Below, piece by piece: positions 20,235 through 31,483 of a stretch of 64,000 nt of DNA. Position numbers and translations under genes: made by a program. Within the stretch, counting starts at the first letter, position 1. Every line of letters begins with the position of its first letter. The stretch spans positions 62,001 to 126,000 of the forward strand of contig NZ_CABFKH010000005.1 of assembly GCF_901764975.1 (NCBI RefSeq), in the 5' to 3' direction. Below the pieces are notes generated by a model. That model was not told the DNA's origin and ran no database searches. It saw only the letters and a list, made by a program, of their open reading frames with translations. This DNA is from Actinobacillus indolicus (GTDB lineage Bacteria > Pseudomonadota > Gammaproteobacteria > Enterobacterales > Pasteurellaceae).

Positions 20235-20579
20235 ATGCGAGCGCAAGGTTATTATTATGAACAGCAAGCAAAGGTTTTCTTAGAAAATCAGGGGTTGCTG
20301 TTCATCGCACAAAATGTATCTTTTAAATGTGGTGAACTTGATTTAATTATGAAGGAGCGAGAGACTTTTGTTTTTGTTGAGGTTCGCCAACGTAAAAATG
20401 CGTATTTTGGCTCTGCTGTTGAAAGTATTAATTACCAAAAACAGCAGAGATGGCTAAAAGCGGCTAATTTATGGCTAGCAAAACGTAATCTTTCACTAGA
20501 TACAGCAGATTGCCGATTTGATGTGGTAGCATTTGAAGGAAACAGCCTGCCAGTATGGATAAAAAATTTTTTAGGATAA
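20235..20579 (+). CDS. yraN: UPF0102 family protein YraN
   Basis: A 114-residue protein of the YraN family, which has a restriction-endonuclease-like fold. The motif residues are in CGELDLIM and [10 protein letters not shown]. The biochemical role is not established. It starts one base after the lpoA stop and ends one base before diaA, so it is tightly co-transcribed. Confidence 0.92.
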   Translation: MRAQGYYYEQQAKVFLENQGLLFIAQNVSFKCGELDLIMKERETFVFVEVRQRKNAYFGSAVESINYQKQQRWLKAANLWLAKRNLSLDTADCRFDVVAFEGNSLPVWIKNFLG

Positions 20580-20580
20580 G

Positions 20581-21171
20581 ATGTTAAAAAAAATTCAAGA
20601 TCGTTTTAGTGAAAGTATTCAAATTCAAATTGCATCTGCAGAATTATTGCCAAAAGTATTAAATGAAGCGGCTAATCGAATTGTGGCGTGCTTACTTCGA
20701 GGTAATAAGGTGATTGTTTGTGGCTATGGGCGTTCTTATGCAAATGCCCAGTTATTAGTGAGCAATCTTTTACATCGGTATGAACTTGTCCGTCCAAGCC
20801 TTTCGGCTCATTTGTTACAATTTGATGGTATGCTGGTAGGGTGTTTAAATCAAGATCAAGATTTATCACAAATTTACCGTAAGCAGTTACAAGCGATTGC
20901 AAAAGAAGGTGATCTTTTTGTCGCTTTTTCGCCTATTGGTAATGAAGAGGCAGTATTAAATGCGATTCATTGTGCGAATAATGAAAATTTAGAGATTTTT
21001 GCATTTACCAGTAGTCGAAATGATCATACTAAAGGGTTATTAGATGAAACGGATTTGGAAATTGAGTTACCTTCAATAAGTGAGATGAGAATTATTGAAG
21101 GGCATCAATTTTGTGTGAATATGATTTGTGAATTAGTCGATAATTTACTTTTTCCTGCCTCATCAAATTAA
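20581..21171 (+). CDS. diaA: DnaA initiator-associating protein DiaA (SIS domain)
   Basis: DiaA forms tetramers that bind DnaA and help ordered loading at oriC. The 196-residue protein is a single SIS domain with VIVCGYGRSYANAQ near residue 45 and the GDLFVAFSPIGNEEAVL segment. E. coli DiaA is also 196 residues. GmhA (sedoheptulose-7-phosphate isomerase) is the closest alternative, but the genomic neighbours yraN and dolP favour DiaA. Confidence 0.9.
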   Translation: MLKKIQDRFSESIQIQIASAELLPKVLNEAANRIVACLLRGNKVIVCGYGRSYANAQLLVSNLLHRYELVRPSLSAHLLQFDGMLVGCLNQDQDLSQIYRKQLQAIAKEGDLFVAFSPIGNEEAVLNAIHCANNENLEIFAFTSSRNDHTKGLLDETDLEIELPSISEMRIIEGHQFCVNMICELVDNLLFPASSN

Positions 21172-21189
21172 ACATTTAAGGAGATTATT

Positions 21190-21780
21190 ATGCTAGCGTT
21201 AGCAAAAAAACTTGGAAAAGCAGGGATTCTAGGAATCGCTCTTTTGTCTTTACAGGGATGTTTAGCCACAGCTGTTGTTGTCGGTGGGGCTACTGCCGCA
21301 AAAGTGGCAACAGATCCGAGAAGTGCTGGCCGCCAAATTGATGATGAAACTTTGGAAGAAAAAGTTGCTTATAATTTAAATAAGGATGAACAGATTAAAT
21401 CTGAAGCTCGCATTAATGTCGTTGCTTATAATGGAAAAGTGCTTTTAATTGGACAAGCACCAAATGAATCTGCAAGAGAGGCTGCAAAAAGTGTAGCAGC
21501 TGGTGTTGAAGGTGTTTCTACCGTTTATAATGAAATACGTGTCGGTGAAAAAATTAGTGTCGCTCAAATTAGCAAAGATAGTTGGATCACGACCAAAGTA
21601 AAATCTCAACTTTTAGTGAATGATGAAGTAAAAGCGACAGAAGTGAAAGTGATTACTGAGAATGGTGAGGTGTTCTTAATGGGCAACCTTTCCAATACTC
21701 AAGCGAACGCCGCTGCAGATGTAGCACGTAATGTTAGCGGTGTTATGAAAGTCGTTAAAGTCATTACCTATGTTCAATAA
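21190..21780 (+). CDS. dolP: BON-domain outer-membrane lipoprotein DolP (YraP)
   Basis: DolP is a division- and stress-associated outer-membrane lipoprotein with two BON domains that bind anionic phospholipid. The 196-residue precursor has a lipobox (LQGC) with cysteine near residue 28, a BON domain at about 55-115 and a second at about 125-195. In E. coli the gene is in the sigma-E regulon. Here it closes the lpoA-yraN-diaA cluster, with an AAGGAG site before its ATG and a terminator after it. Confidence 0.92.
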   Translation: MLALAKKLGKAGILGIALLSLQGCLATAVVVGGATAAKVATDPRSAGRQIDDETLEEKVAYNLNKDEQIKSEARINVVAYNGKVLLIGQAPNESAREAAKSVAAGVEGVSTVYNEIRVGEKISVAQISKDSWITTKVKSQLLVNDEVKATEVKVITENGEVFLMGNLSNTQANAAADVARNVSGVMKVVKVITYVQ

Positions 21781-21803
21781 GTTGGGCTAAATTGAGAACG
21801 CTT

Positions 21804-21841
21804 GGGCATATTGAAGTACGCCTATCAATATGCCCTTTTTA
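21804..21841 (+). terminator. Terminator of lpoA-dolP cluster
   Basis: GGGCATATTGA (21804-21814) pairs with TCAATATGCCC (21825-21835), followed by TTTTTATT. Confidence 0.93.
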
Positions 21842-21935
21842 TTGAGAATAATTTTGTCAATTTTTTTAAATAACATTGACTTTAATTAGGGCATCATTGA
21901 TTATCGCAAGCTATTTTTTAACCTAGAGAAACCGA

Positions 21936-22736
21936 ATGCGTAATAAAGAGAATTTGGTTGAAGTAAAGAACTTAACCTTTAAACGAGGTGAGCGTGTTAT
22001 TTACGACAATCTCAATCTACAAGTGCAAAAAGGCAAAGTGACTGCAATTATGGGACCGTCAGGGATTGGAAAAACCACTCTCTTACGTCTTATTGGCGGT
22101 CAAATTTTACCTGAACGCGGTGAAATACTCTTTGATGGACAAGATATTTGTCAGGCAAATAATAAAACCTTGTACCAAATTCGTCAGAGAATGGGGATGT
22201 TGTTCCAATCTGGCGCATTATTTACGGATTTATCGACTTTTGACAATGTCGCTTTTCCTATTCGTGAACATACTCGCTTACCCGAAGAACTCATTCGTAA
22301 GCTAGTATTAATGAAACTTGAAGCGGTTGGATTACGAGGCGCAGCACAATTAATGCCATCAGAACTTTCTGGCGGTATGGCTCGCCGTGCGGCATTGGCA
22401 AGAGCGATTGCATTAGACCCTGATTTAATTATGTATGATGAGCCTTTTACGGGACAAGATCCTATCAGTATGGGGGTTATCGTTGAGTTGATTAAAAAAT
22501 TAAATCAAGCATTAAACTTAACGTCTATCGTTGTTTCTCATGATGTGACGGAAGTATTAAGCATCGCAGATTATGCTTACATCATTGCAGATAAACGTAT
22601 AATTGCAGAAGGTACGCCTGAATACTTATTGTCTAGTCAAGATCCGCAAGTTGTTCAATTTTTATCAGGAAAGGCAGATGGTCCAGTGAGATTCCATTAT
22701 CCAGCCGAAGATTATACCAAGGAGCTGTTTCAATGA
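21936..22736 (+). CDS. mlaF: Phospholipid ABC transporter ATPase MlaF
   Basis: MlaF powers the MlaFEDB complex that moves phospholipids between inner and outer membranes and keeps outer-membrane asymmetry. The 266-residue ATPase has Walker [10 protein letters not shown] (near residue 40), the signature LSGGMARR, Walker [13 protein letters not shown] and the H-loop SHDV. Its stop overlaps the mlaE start by four bases. It is the first gene of mlaFEDCB, 95 bases after the dolP terminator. Confidence 0.95.
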   Translation: MRNKENLVEVKNLTFKRGERVIYDNLNLQVQKGKVTAIMGPSGIGKTTLLRLIGGQILPERGEILFDGQDICQANNKTLYQIRQRMGMLFQSGALFTDLSTFDNVAFPIREHTRLPEELIRKLVLMKLEAVGLRGAAQLMPSELSGGMARRAALARAIALDPDLIMYDEPFTGQDPISMGVIVELIKKLNQALNLTSIVVSHDVTEVLSIADYAYIIADKRIIAEGTPEYLLSSQDPQVVQFLSGKADGPVRFHYPAEDYTKELFQ

Positions 22737-23509
22737 TTGACTTTGTTTCATCTGTTGGACGCTCTGTCATCCATTTTATTCGAGCGCTTGGCAGAGCAAG
22801 TTTTATGCTCTGGGGAGCATTAATTGGCAAACCTGAATTTCGCAAGCATACGCCATTGCTGATTAAGCAGTTACACGTCCTTGGCGTGCAGTCTTTATTA
22901 ATCATCATGCTTTCCGGCTTATTTATCGGCATGGTGTTGGGCTTGCAAGGTTATGTGGTATTAGTCGATTTTTCCGCCGAAACAAGCCTAGGGCAGTTGG
23001 TTTCCCTTTCGCTATTACGTGAGCTTGGTCCTGTGGTGACGGCATTATTATTTGCTGGGCGTGCAGGTTCTGCATTAACGGCAGAAATTGGCTTAATGAA
23101 AGCCACAGAGCAACTTTCAAGTTTAGAGATGATGGCAGTTGATCCACTCCGTCGTGTTGTTGCGCCACGTTTTTGGGCTGGTGTGATTGCGATGCCAATT
23201 TTAGCGGTGATTTTTACTGCGATTGGTATTTGGGGTGGTTCTTTAGTTGGCGTTGATTGGAAAGGCGTTGACTCAGGAAGCTTTTGGTCTGTCATGCAAA
23301 GTAGCGTAACGGTAACTGATTTACTCAATGGATTTATTAAAAGTGTCGTCTTTGCTTTTGCAGTGGTATGGATTGCACTATTTAATGGCTATGATGCACT
23401 GCCAACATCGGAGGGCATTAGCCAAGCAACGACAAGAACCGTTGTGCATGCATCTTTAGTGATTTTAGGTTTAGATTTTATTTTAACGGCAATTATGTTT
23501 GGTGGTTAA
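22733..23509 (+). CDS. mlaE: Phospholipid ABC transporter permease MlaE
   Basis: MlaE is the inner-membrane permease of the Mla system. The 258-residue protein has five or so membrane helices and the MlaE/YrbE family blocks [26 protein letters not shown] (split here over residues 98-123) and the [16 protein letters not shown] coupling helix. Start coupled to the mlaF stop. Confidence 0.95.
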   Translation: MIDFVSSVGRSVIHFIRALGRASFMLWGALIGKPEFRKHTPLLIKQLHVLGVQSLLIIMLSGLFIGMVLGLQGYVVLVDFSAETSLGQLVSLSLLRELGPVVTALLFAGRAGSALTAEIGLMKATEQLSSLEMMAVDPLRRVVAPRFWAGVIAMPILAVIFTAIGIWGGSLVGVDWKGVDSGSFWSVMQSSVTVTDLLNGFIKSVVFAFAVVWIALFNGYDALPTSEGISQATTRTVVHASLVILGLDFILTAIMFGG

Positions 23510-23577
23510 TAAGATAGGAATTTGCAAAAAATCGTGCAAATCATACCGCTTGTTAACCCCTTTCAATAAGGAAAATT

Positions 23578-24087
23578 ATGCGTCAATCAATTAAATATGA
23601 ATTTTGGGTAGGGTTATTTGTTCTGCTTGGATTAGGAGCTTTAGTTTTTTTAGGCTTACGTGTTGCCAATGTTCAAGGTTTTTCTTCAGAAAAAACTTAT
23701 GCGCTTTATGCAACTTTTGATAATATTGGTGGACTAAAGGTTCGCGCGCCGATTAAAGTCGGTGGCGTTGTTGTAGGACGAGTTTCTGACATCCAACTTG
23801 ATCCGAAAACCTATACTCCGAAAGTGACTCTCGCTATCAATGAAGAATTTAATCAAATTCCAGATACAAGCTCACTTTCAATTAAAACGGCTGGTTTACT
23901 TGGAGAACAATATATTGCCTTAAATGTGGGCTTTGTTCTTGAAAGTGAAACGAGTATGTTAAAAGCAGGAGATACCTTTGCAGATACCAACTCTGCTATG
24001 GTTCTTGAAGATTTAATTGGTCAGTTCTTATATGGCGATAAGAAATCTGACAACAAAGAAGAGTCCGCTGAACCTAAAGCGGAATAA
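23578..24087 (+). CDS. mlaD: MCE-domain phospholipid transport protein MlaD
   Basis: MlaD is the single-MCE inner-membrane-anchored hexamer that passes lipid between MlaE and MlaC. The 169-residue protein has one N-terminal membrane helix (about residues 8-28), then the MCE domain (YATFDNIGGLKVRAPIKVGG) and an acidic, lysine-rich tail. The 68-base gap after mlaE holds an uptake sequence (23545-23553). Confidence 0.94.
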   Translation: MRQSIKYEFWVGLFVLLGLGALVFLGLRVANVQGFSSEKTYALYATFDNIGGLKVRAPIKVGGVVVGRVSDIQLDPKTYTPKVTLAINEEFNQIPDTSSLSIKTAGLLGEQYIALNVGFVLESETSMLKAGDTFADTNSAMVLEDLIGQFLYGDKKSDNKEESAEPKAE

Positions 24088-24152
24088 TTCACGAGCATTT
24101 GCTCACTATAAATAATAAATGGATGATCCATTTTACTTTTGGAGTTTTAAAC

Positions 24153-24791
24153 ATGATCAAAACCCTTAAAAACATTCTTGTTGCTGGCGTTGTCGCTTTA
24201 TCAACTTTAGTTTCAACGACTGCATTTGCATCAATAAGTCCTTATGTTTTAATGCAACAAACAGCAGATAAACTTTTCGGTGACATCAAAGCAAATCAAA
24301 GCAAAATTAAAAAAGATCCAAACTATTTACGTACTATCGTGCGTAATGATTTAATGCCGCATGTTCATGTGAAATATGCAGGTCAATTAGTGTTAGGTAA
24401 AAATTTAGCCTCTGCAACAGATGCACAACGTGATGCGTTCTTTAATGCGTTTGGTCAGTTTATTGAGCAATCTTATGCACAAGTATTAACCCAATATTCA
24501 GACCAACAAGTACAAATCGAAAGTGAAAAACCGGTCGGCGATAAATCTATCGTTAGCATCCGTGTGAATGTTTTACAATCAGGCAATGCTCAGCCAATTA
24601 AATTAGATTTTAAATGGCGTAAAAATAGCAAAACAGGTGAATGGCAAGCTTACGATATGGCTGCAGAAGGTGTAAGCATGGTTGCAACAAAACAAAATGA
24701 ATGGAGTGGCATCTTACGTCAACAAGGTATTGATGCATTAACCGCTCAAGTTGCACAATCTGCAAAACAACCTATTACTTTAGGTAAATAA
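24153..24791 (+). CDS. mlaC: Periplasmic phospholipid-binding protein MlaC
   Basis: MlaC shuttles phospholipid between the outer-membrane MlaA complex and MlaD. The 212-residue precursor has a Sec signal peptide ending near AFA-SI, followed by the Tol_Ttg2 fold (YVLMQQTADKLF; FIEQSYAQVLTQY). I start at ATG 24153, with GGAG eight bases upstream; the frame is open to 24099, but that would add 18 residues ahead of the signal peptide. Confidence 0.93.
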   Translation: MIKTLKNILVAGVVALSTLVSTTAFASISPYVLMQQTADKLFGDIKANQSKIKKDPNYLRTIVRNDLMPHVHVKYAGQLVLGKNLASATDAQRDAFFNAFGQFIEQSYAQVLTQYSDQQVQIESEKPVGDKSIVSIRVNVLQSGNAQPIKLDFKWRKNSKTGEWQAYDMAAEGVSMVATKQNEWSGILRQQGIDALTAQVAQSAKQPITLGK

Positions 24792-24797
24792 TTCTGT

Positions 24798-25136
24798 ATG
24801 CAATCCAAAAATCCATTACAATGGGACATTCAGCAAAATAATGAAAGTCTGATGGTTCAGTTGTCTGGTGACCTTACACGTGACACGTTGCTTCCGTTAT
24901 GGAAGCAACGTGCTTCTTTTTTATCACCAAAAAGTAACCAATATATTTATTGGGATCTCAAATCGCTTACAAGCATTGATTCGTCTGGCTTCACACTACT
25001 TGCAGAATTACTCCATCATTATCAACAGAAAAATCCAAATTGTTTATTAAATACTCCGCCAACGCTCACAAGTCTTGCGGAATTATTTGATTTATCAGAT
25101 TGGTTTAAGACTTTTTTACCTAAAGAGAAAAAATAA
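24798..25136 (+). CDS. mlaB: STAS-domain protein MlaB
   Basis: MlaB is the cytoplasmic STAS subunit that stabilises MlaF in the transporter. The 112-residue protein shows the STAS core: LSGDLTRDTL near the start and LTSIDSSGFTLLAELL (residues 55-70). It is six bases after mlaC and two before ibaG. Confidence 0.9.
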   Translation: MQSKNPLQWDIQQNNESLMVQLSGDLTRDTLLPLWKQRASFLSPKSNQYIYWDLKSLTSIDSSGFTLLAELLHHYQQKNPNCLLNTPPTLTSLAELFDLSDWFKTFLPKEKK

Positions 25137-25138
25137 CA

Positions 25139-25396
25139 ATGGAACCAAAACAAATTGAAGAAATTCTAAAAAATACCTTAGAACTGGATGAAGTTTATGT
25201 ACAAGGCGAAAATTCCCATTATGGTGTCATCGCAGTGAGCGATACTTTTGCGTCTTTATCAAAAGTAAAACAACAACAAATGATTTACGGCCCATTAACA
25301 GAATTCTTTGCAACGAATGCAATTCATGCATTAACAATTAAAACTTTTACCAAAGAACAGTGGAAGAGAGAACGTCTTCTTAATATGGCTGGTTAA
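25139..25396 (+). CDS. ibaG: BolA-family protein IbaG
   Basis: An 85-residue BolA-like protein. IbaG/YrbA forms Fe-S-binding complexes with monothiol glutaredoxin and is linked to acid stress. Its position between mlaB and murA is conserved in gammaproteobacteria. The second half (FFATNAIHALTIKTFT) is the typical BolA helix-strand, with the conserved histidine near residue 62. Confidence 0.9.
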   Translation: MEPKQIEEILKNTLELDEVYVQGENSHYGVIAVSDTFASLSKVKQQQMIYGPLTEFFATNAIHALTIKTFTKEQWKRERLLNMAG

Positions 25397-25490
25397 TTGA
25401 AATTGAAGATAAAAAAGTTTGCAAAATAAGGTAGAAATCTGACCGCTTGCAAAGCTATTTTTAGGTTCAATTTTTGTCTTTATTATTTAA

Positions 25491-26774
<1,284 letters not shown>

Positions 26775-26787
26775 TTGAAATCTGCTC

Positions 26788-26812
26788 AAAGCCGCTTATT
26801 AAGCGGCTTTTT
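26788..26812. terminator. Terminator between murA and the PuuB-like gene
   Basis: AAAGCCGCTT (26788-26797), loop ATT, AAGCGGCTTTTT. The stem is perfect and the left A-run allows use in both directions. It abuts the stop of the minus-strand gene. Confidence 0.92.
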
Positions 26813-26813
26813 G

Positions 26814-28112
26814 TTATCTATATTTATCTAAAAAACGGTAATAATTTACACCAATTTTAAGCGCCATGCTTTTTACCATTTTTCCGCCAAATAAACCGGG
26901 TACTTTCAAGGCTTCAAAAATACGTAAACGTTCGTCATTACCTTCAATCGCCTCAGCAATAATACGCCCTGCAAGCCCCGTTAATGCAACGCCGTGACCT
27001 GAAAAACCGTGAGCAAAATAAACATTAGACTTCACTCGACCAAAGTGTGGAGAAGCATTTAATGTCATATCAATCGGTCCACCCCAGCCATAGTCAATGT
27101 TGACATCTTCAAGTTGTGGAAACACATCAAGCATATTACGACGCATTTTTGCCATCATATCGACATTAGAGCTCGAATCACTTCCAAAGAGTAAACGGTT
27201 ATCCGCACTCAAGCGGTAATAATCGAGCAAAATATTGTTATCGCAGACAGACATACCATTATTGATAATACTGTCTGCCATTGCTTGAGTTAGTGGCTCT
27301 GTTGCAATGATAAAGCTTTCCACAGGAAGAATTTTACGTGCAAGTTTAAAGCTAATTCTTTTGTTAGATTTAGCGTCAATATAGGCATTTGTTGCCAACA
27401 CGACATTATCTGCAGTAATAGTGCCTTGTGGGGTAATAACTTTAACCTGTTTGCCTGAAAATTGCAGATCAAGGGCTGGAGTATGTTCGTAAATTGTGAC
27501 ACCTTTCTCTAAACAGGCTGCCGCTAACCCTAGACAATAATTTAATGGGTGTAAATGTCCAGATTGGCTATCGTACAACGCACCACAATAAATTTTACTG
27601 CCTAAATGTTGTTCTAACTTTGCCTTATCCCATAATTGCATATGCTGATAGCCAAAGCGTTCACGACTCTCTTTTTCAATCGCCACCAAATCATCCATTC
27701 GACGATGATTTAATGCCAATGTAGCGTAGCCTTTCTTCCAGTCACATTGAATATTGTAGGTTTTAACACGCTCATCAATGATGTTGATCGCTTCTAGGGA
27801 CATATCCCAAAGCTGACGAGCGTTTGCTTCGCCAACTTGCTTAATGTATTCATCAATGCCTTCTTCGAAGCCATTGATCGCTTGTCCGCCATTACGGCCA
27901 GAAGCACCATATCCTACTCGAGCGCCTTCAACAACAATGACATTCTTGCCTTTTTCTGCAAGTTCTAAAGCGGTAGAAAGTCCTAAAAAACCTGCGCCAA
28001 TCACGCAAACATCAGCAGATTGATTAGCGGTGAGATGTGGTAATTGAAAATGAATATTACGGGTATCGGAATAATATGTGCGAATATGTTCTTGATGTGC
28101 AAAATTTAGCAT
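26814..28112 (-). CDS. FAD-dependent amine oxidoreductase, PuuB/OrdL-like
   Basis: A 432-residue DAO-family flavoprotein. The FAD-binding Rossmann motif GAGFLGLSTALELAEKG lies near residue 37, followed by GYGASGRNGGQ, which is typical of gamma-glutamylputrescine oxidase PuuB and its relatives. A C-terminal GFSGHGVALTGLAGRIIAE completes the FAD site. No other putrescine-degradation genes are next to it, so substrate assignment is open among gamma-glutamylputrescine and other amines. It is transcribed alone. Confidence 0.78.
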   Translation of the reverse strand: MLNFAHQEHIRTYYSDTRNIHFQLPHLTANQSADVCVIGAGFLGLSTALELAEKGKNVIVVEGARVGYGASGRNGGQAINGFEEGIDEYIKQVGEANARQLWDMSLEAINIIDERVKTYNIQCDWKKGYATLALNHRRMDDLVAIEKESRERFGYQHMQLWDKAKLEQHLGSKIYCGALYDSQSGHLHPLNYCLGLAAACLEKGVTIYEHTPALDLQFSGKQVKVITPQGTITADNVVLATNAYIDAKSNKRISFKLARKILPVESFIIATEPLTQAMADSIINNGMSVCDNNILLDYYRLSADNRLLFGSDSSSNVDMMAKMRRNMLDVFPQLEDVNIDYGWGGPIDMTLNASPHFGRVKSNVYFAHGFSGHGVALTGLAGRIIAEAIEGNDERLRIFEALKVPGLFGGKMVKSMALKIGVNYYRFLDKYR

Positions 28113-28189
28113 AAAAACCGCTAAGTAACATCTTATCGTAAGATTTAGAATTATTATTGGCTTTAACGAAAAGATTTGAAAGTTTGAAA

Positions 28190-28266
28190 TGGCGCACCCG
28201 AGAGGATTCGAACCTCTGACCGCTCGGTTCGTAGCCGAGTACTCTATCCAGCTGAGCTACGGGTGC
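28190..28266 (-). tRNA. tRNA-Arg (ACG), copy 2
   Basis: A 77-nt minus-strand tRNA with encoded CCA. The acceptor GCACCCG pairs with CGGGTGC and the anticodon loop CTACGAA gives ACG. It is identical to the copy at 28335-28411. Confidence 0.96.
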
Positions 28267-28334
28267 GTATTTGAAAAGAAACGGTGTTATTTATTTTATC
28301 AGCGACCATTCAATATTGATAGATAAATATTAAA

Positions 28335-28411
28335 TGGCGCACCCGAGAGGATTCGAACCTCTGACCGCTCGGTTCGTAGCCGAGTACTCTATCCAGCTGA
28401 GCTACGGGTGC
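28335..28411 (-). tRNA. tRNA-Arg (ACG), copy 1
   Basis: An exact duplicate of the tRNA-Arg at 28190-28266, transcribed after tRNA-Ser from the promoter at 28543-28570. Confidence 0.96.
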
Positions 28412-28424
28412 GTGATAAAGTAAA

Positions 28425-28519
28425 TGGCGGTGAGAGAGGGATTCGAACCCTCGATGGAGCTTTTTAACCCCATACTCCCTTAGCAGGGGAGCGCCTTCAG
28501 CCTGCTCGGCCATCTCACC
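28425..28519 (-). tRNA. tRNA-Ser (GCT)
   Basis: A 95-nt class II tRNA with a long variable arm and encoded CCA. The acceptor GGTGAGA pairs with TCTCACC and the anticodon loop CTGCTAA gives GCT, reading AGU/AGC. It is the first gene of the minus-strand Ser-Arg-Arg cluster. Confidence 0.95.
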
Positions 28520-28542
28520 ACTCACTGTGTCTGTGGGCGTGC

Positions 28543-28570
28543 ATATTACTAGGTTCTGGAAATATGTCAA
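28543..28570 (-). promoter_or_regulatory. Promoter of the Ser-Arg-Arg tRNA cluster
   Basis: On the minus strand TTGACA (28570-28565), a 16-base spacer and TAATAT (28548-28543), followed by GCACGCCC. The GC-rich discriminator fits stringent control of a stable-RNA operon. Confidence 0.8.
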
Positions 28571-28714
28571 ATTATTTTTGCAAAAAAATAAAAAAAAGTG
28601 ACCGCTTGTTTAGTTACTAGTCAAAGTGTCTAAAATCTGGCTTTTTGTAAATAATTATTAGACTTTTCATAGGGTTATAATTTAGCCTGAGCAAATTTAC
28701 TCCTAAGTAGATGA

Positions 28715-28746
28715 AAAGAAAAAGCGCCTTTAAATTTAAAGCGCTT
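28715..28746 (-). terminator. Terminator of yedI
   Basis: On the minus strand AAGCGC-TTTAAA / TTTAAA-GGCGCTT forms a stem with one bulged base, followed by TTTTCTTTTC. It lies 12 bases after the yedI stop. Confidence 0.8.
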
Positions 28747-28758
28747 CAGAGAAATCTA

Positions 28759-29616
28759 TTATTTACGTTTAAATAATTTCATTGCTGGAAGAATAATAGC
28801 ACAAGCAATGCTACCAATAATAATACCCACGACGAGATCGGCAATGCTTAATAGTGAAGCGGGTAATTGTAGTCCTTCAATAACATGGTGAATATAGGGA
28901 ACTGTATGAGTAAAGATTCCACCACCAACAAGGAACATTGCGATAGTCCCAATCACTGAAAGGGATTTCATAAACCACGGCATAATAAAGAGTAGGCTCT
29001 TACCGATACTTTGTGATAACGCACTTTTCTTTTGCATCATCCATAACCCAATATCGTCCAATTTGACGATCAGCCCAACTAAACCATAGACAAAAAGCGT
29101 AATTCCAACACCAATCGCAGAGAGCGATAAAATTTTGGTTAAGGTTGGTGCACCTTGTAAAACGCCAAGGGCAATAATGATAATTTCCGCAGAAAGAATA
29201 AAATCGGTACGAACCGCACCTTTGATTTTATCTGCTTCTGATACGACTTCTTGCGGTTCATTGCTATCTGCTTTGTGTAAGAATTTATGCAATAATTTCT
29301 CTACCCCTTCAAAACAGAGATAAGCACCACCAATCATCAATAATGGATTAATCAACGCAGGCAAATAAATCGACAGTAACAATGCGATCGGAATTAAGAT
29401 CACTTTATTAATCAACGAACCTTTTGCCACCGCCCATACAATCGGTAATTCTCGTTCTGGTTTAATATCCTTACCGCTTACTTGGTTTGCATTTAAAGCT
29501 AAGTCATCGCCGATCACCCCAGCGGTTTTCTTTGTCGCTGCCTTGGTCATCAATGCTACATCGTCAAGCACCGAGGCGATATCATCTAATAGTGTAAATA
29601 ATGAACTAAAAGTCAT
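28759..29616 (-). CDS. yedI: DUF808 inner-membrane protein YedI
   Basis: A 285-residue membrane protein of the DUF808/YedI family. Recognisable blocks are the N-terminal [32 protein letters not shown] (split over residues 9-40), then several hydrophobic segments starting near residue 70, and [21 protein letters not shown]. The function is unknown. It is a single gene with its own terminator. Confidence 0.88.
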   Translation of the reverse strand: MTFSSLFTLLDDIASVLDDVALMTKAATKKTAGVIGDDLALNANQVSGKDIKPERELPIVWAVAKGSLINKVILIPIALLLSIYLPALINPLLMIGGAYLCFEGVEKLLHKFLHKADSNEPQEVVSEADKIKGAVRTDFILSAEIIIIALGVLQGAPTLTKILSLSAIGVGITLFVYGLVGLIVKLDDIGLWMMQKKSALSQSIGKSLLFIMPWFMKSLSVIGTIAMFLVGGGIFTHTVPYIHHVIEGLQLPASLLSIADLVVGIIIGSIACAIILPAMKLFKRK

Positions 29617-29747
29617 ATTCTTTCCTTAAATCAATCAAAAAAAGCCTACAACGATGTGGGCCATAACAAGTGATATATTGAGCGAAATTTTAAACAATTT
29701 CAATCATTTTCTCTCTTTGCAAAAAATAGGAAGAAAATGACTGCTTG

Positions 29748-30356
29748 TTATGCAGAAAGCCATTCTGCTAGCGCAGGTAATGCCAAGAGATGTTTTTGAT
29801 AGTTAAGTGAAGATTCACTGAAATAAGGATGTAAACCGTAGGTTTCAATCCGAAGTGCGACGGGAACGAAAAAAGCATCGACCGCAGTAAACTGATTGCC
29901 AGCTAAATATTTTCCCTGAAATAGCGCTAACCCTTCTTGCCAAAGCTCATCAATACGTTGTAATTCATTTGCTAATTCAAGTGGAATATGTTCTAACTGA
30001 ATACGATTAAGCGGTTCAAAATTACAAATAGTACGTAATTGTTCAAAACCCGAATGCATTTCAGCACAAGCCGATCGGCTCCAAGCTCGTGCAAATTTAT
30101 CTTCCACCCATACTTGCGGGTAATCTTCAGCAATAAACTCAACAATCGCAAGGCTATCCCAAATAACATGGTTTTCCGCATAAAGTACAGGGATTTTTGA
30201 GGTCGGGGAGAAGCTTTTAAACTGTTCACGTTGTTTTGTTAAATCATCCAAATAACGTACGATTTTCTGCTCAAAAGGAATATTCAAGGCTTTTAATAAA
30301 ATCCACGGGCGTAAAGACCAAGAGGATTTCGGTGGATTAACATAAAGTTGATACAT
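29748..30356 (-). CDS. Glutathione S-transferase family protein
   Basis: A 202-residue GST with a thioredoxin-like N-terminal domain (YVNPPKSSWSLRPWILLKAL, and SKIPVL with the cis-proline, then IWDSLAIVEFIAE) and a helical C-terminal domain. The serine-rich N-terminal motif is of the zeta/beta-like bacterial type. It starts 23 bases after the trpD stop on the same strand, so it may be read through from the trp operon. There is no evident link to tryptophan synthesis. Where trpC often follows trpD, this gene stands instead. Confidence 0.82.
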   Translation of the reverse strand: MYQLYVNPPKSSWSLRPWILLKALNIPFEQKIVRYLDDLTKQREQFKSFSPTSKIPVLYAENHVIWDSLAIVEFIAEDYPQVWVEDKFARAWSRSACAEMHSGFEQLRTICNFEPLNRIQLEHIPLELANELQRIDELWQEGLALFQGKYLAGNQFTAVDAFFVPVALRIETYGLHPYFSESSLNYQKHLLALPALAEWLSA

Positions 30357-30379
30357 TTTTTCTCCTTTTGAGCTTATTT

Positions 30380-31384
30380 TCAGTGAAATTGCGCTAATTG
30401 TTGTAAGGTGTCAAAGGCTTTTCCCGTAGCTAAATGGGCTTTTACTTTTTCCACATTGGTTTTCAAATCCCGTTCGCCGAACAGGCGCATTAACACCGCA
30501 ACATTCACCGCCACTGCATCAATATGAGCCGGATCACCTTTGCCTTGTAATAACGCCGTGATTTTTTCGGCATTTTCTACAGGTTCACCGCCTTTTAACG
30601 CTTTGAGAGAATGGTGTTGAATGCCGAAATCTTCAGGGGTTAATGTGAAGTAACGGATTTCTCCGTTTTCCACTTCGGCAACCTGTGTTTCACCGTGAAT
30701 CGCCACTTCGTCCAAACCTGAGCCGTGAACCACAATCGTATGCTGATGATTTAAGCTATTGACTGTTTCGGCGTAGGTTTTCAGTAATTCAGGGGCATAA
30801 ACGCCGAGTAATTGATGTTTCGGACGGGCAGGATTCACCAACGGACCTAAAATATTAAAAAGCGTGCGAGTTTTTAATGCTTGGCGAACGGGAATGGCAT
30901 ATTTAAAGCCTTGATGATATTGCGGAGCAAATAAAAAGCAGAGATTGATCTCATCCAGTGCTTGGCGAGCGGTATCGGCAGAAATCCCCACATTAATTCC
31001 TAATGCCGTTAATAGATCACTTGCCCCTGTTTTGCTCGACACGCTACGGCTACCGTGTTTAGCAATTTTCAGCCCCATACTTGCCGCAACAAGGGCACTT
31101 GCCGTTGAAATGTTAATGGTATTCGCGCCATCGCCACCGGTGCCGACAATATCCGCAAAAGGATAGTTTGGTCTTGCAAAAGGTTGTGCATTTTCAAGGG
31201 TCGCCGTGACGGCTCCTGCGATTTCTTCAATGGTTTCGCCACGCAATTTTAAAGCGATAAGCATACCTGCTAACTGTTCGTTAGACAGTCGCCCCTGCAT
31301 TAATTGTTGGAATAAACAATGGGATTCTGCTTGGGATAAGGTTTGGCGATTAAAGAGTTTTTCTAATAGTGATTCGTGTTGCAT
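30380..31384 (-). CDS. trpD: Anthranilate phosphoribosyltransferase
   Basis: TrpD transfers phosphoribose from PRPP to anthranilate, the second step of tryptophan synthesis. The 334-residue protein has the PRPP-binding [14 protein letters not shown] near residue 82, [17 protein letters not shown] near 108 and the GSGLDEVA block. It is separate from TrpG, unlike the E. coli fusion. A 99-base gap with an uptake sequence precedes it. Confidence 0.95.
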   Translation of the reverse strand: MQHESLLEKLFNRQTLSQAESHCLFQQLMQGRLSNEQLAGMLIALKLRGETIEEIAGAVTATLENAQPFARPNYPFADIVGTGGDGANTINISTASALVAASMGLKIAKHGSRSVSSKTGASDLLTALGINVGISADTARQALDEINLCFLFAPQYHQGFKYAIPVRQALKTRTLFNILGPLVNPARPKHQLLGVYAPELLKTYAETVNSLNHQHTIVVHGSGLDEVAIHGETQVAEVENGEIRYFTLTPEDFGIQHHSLKALKGGEPVENAEKITALLQGKGDPAHIDAVAVNVAVLMRLFGERDLKTNVEKVKAHLATGKAFDTLQQLAQFH

Positions 31385-31483
31385 AGGAAATCCTTTCGTT
31401 TACATAAGGCAATTTGCAAATTTTTCATTAAAACTGACCGCTTGTTCAGGCACGAGCGAGATGCTTGCACCAGCGTTTATAAC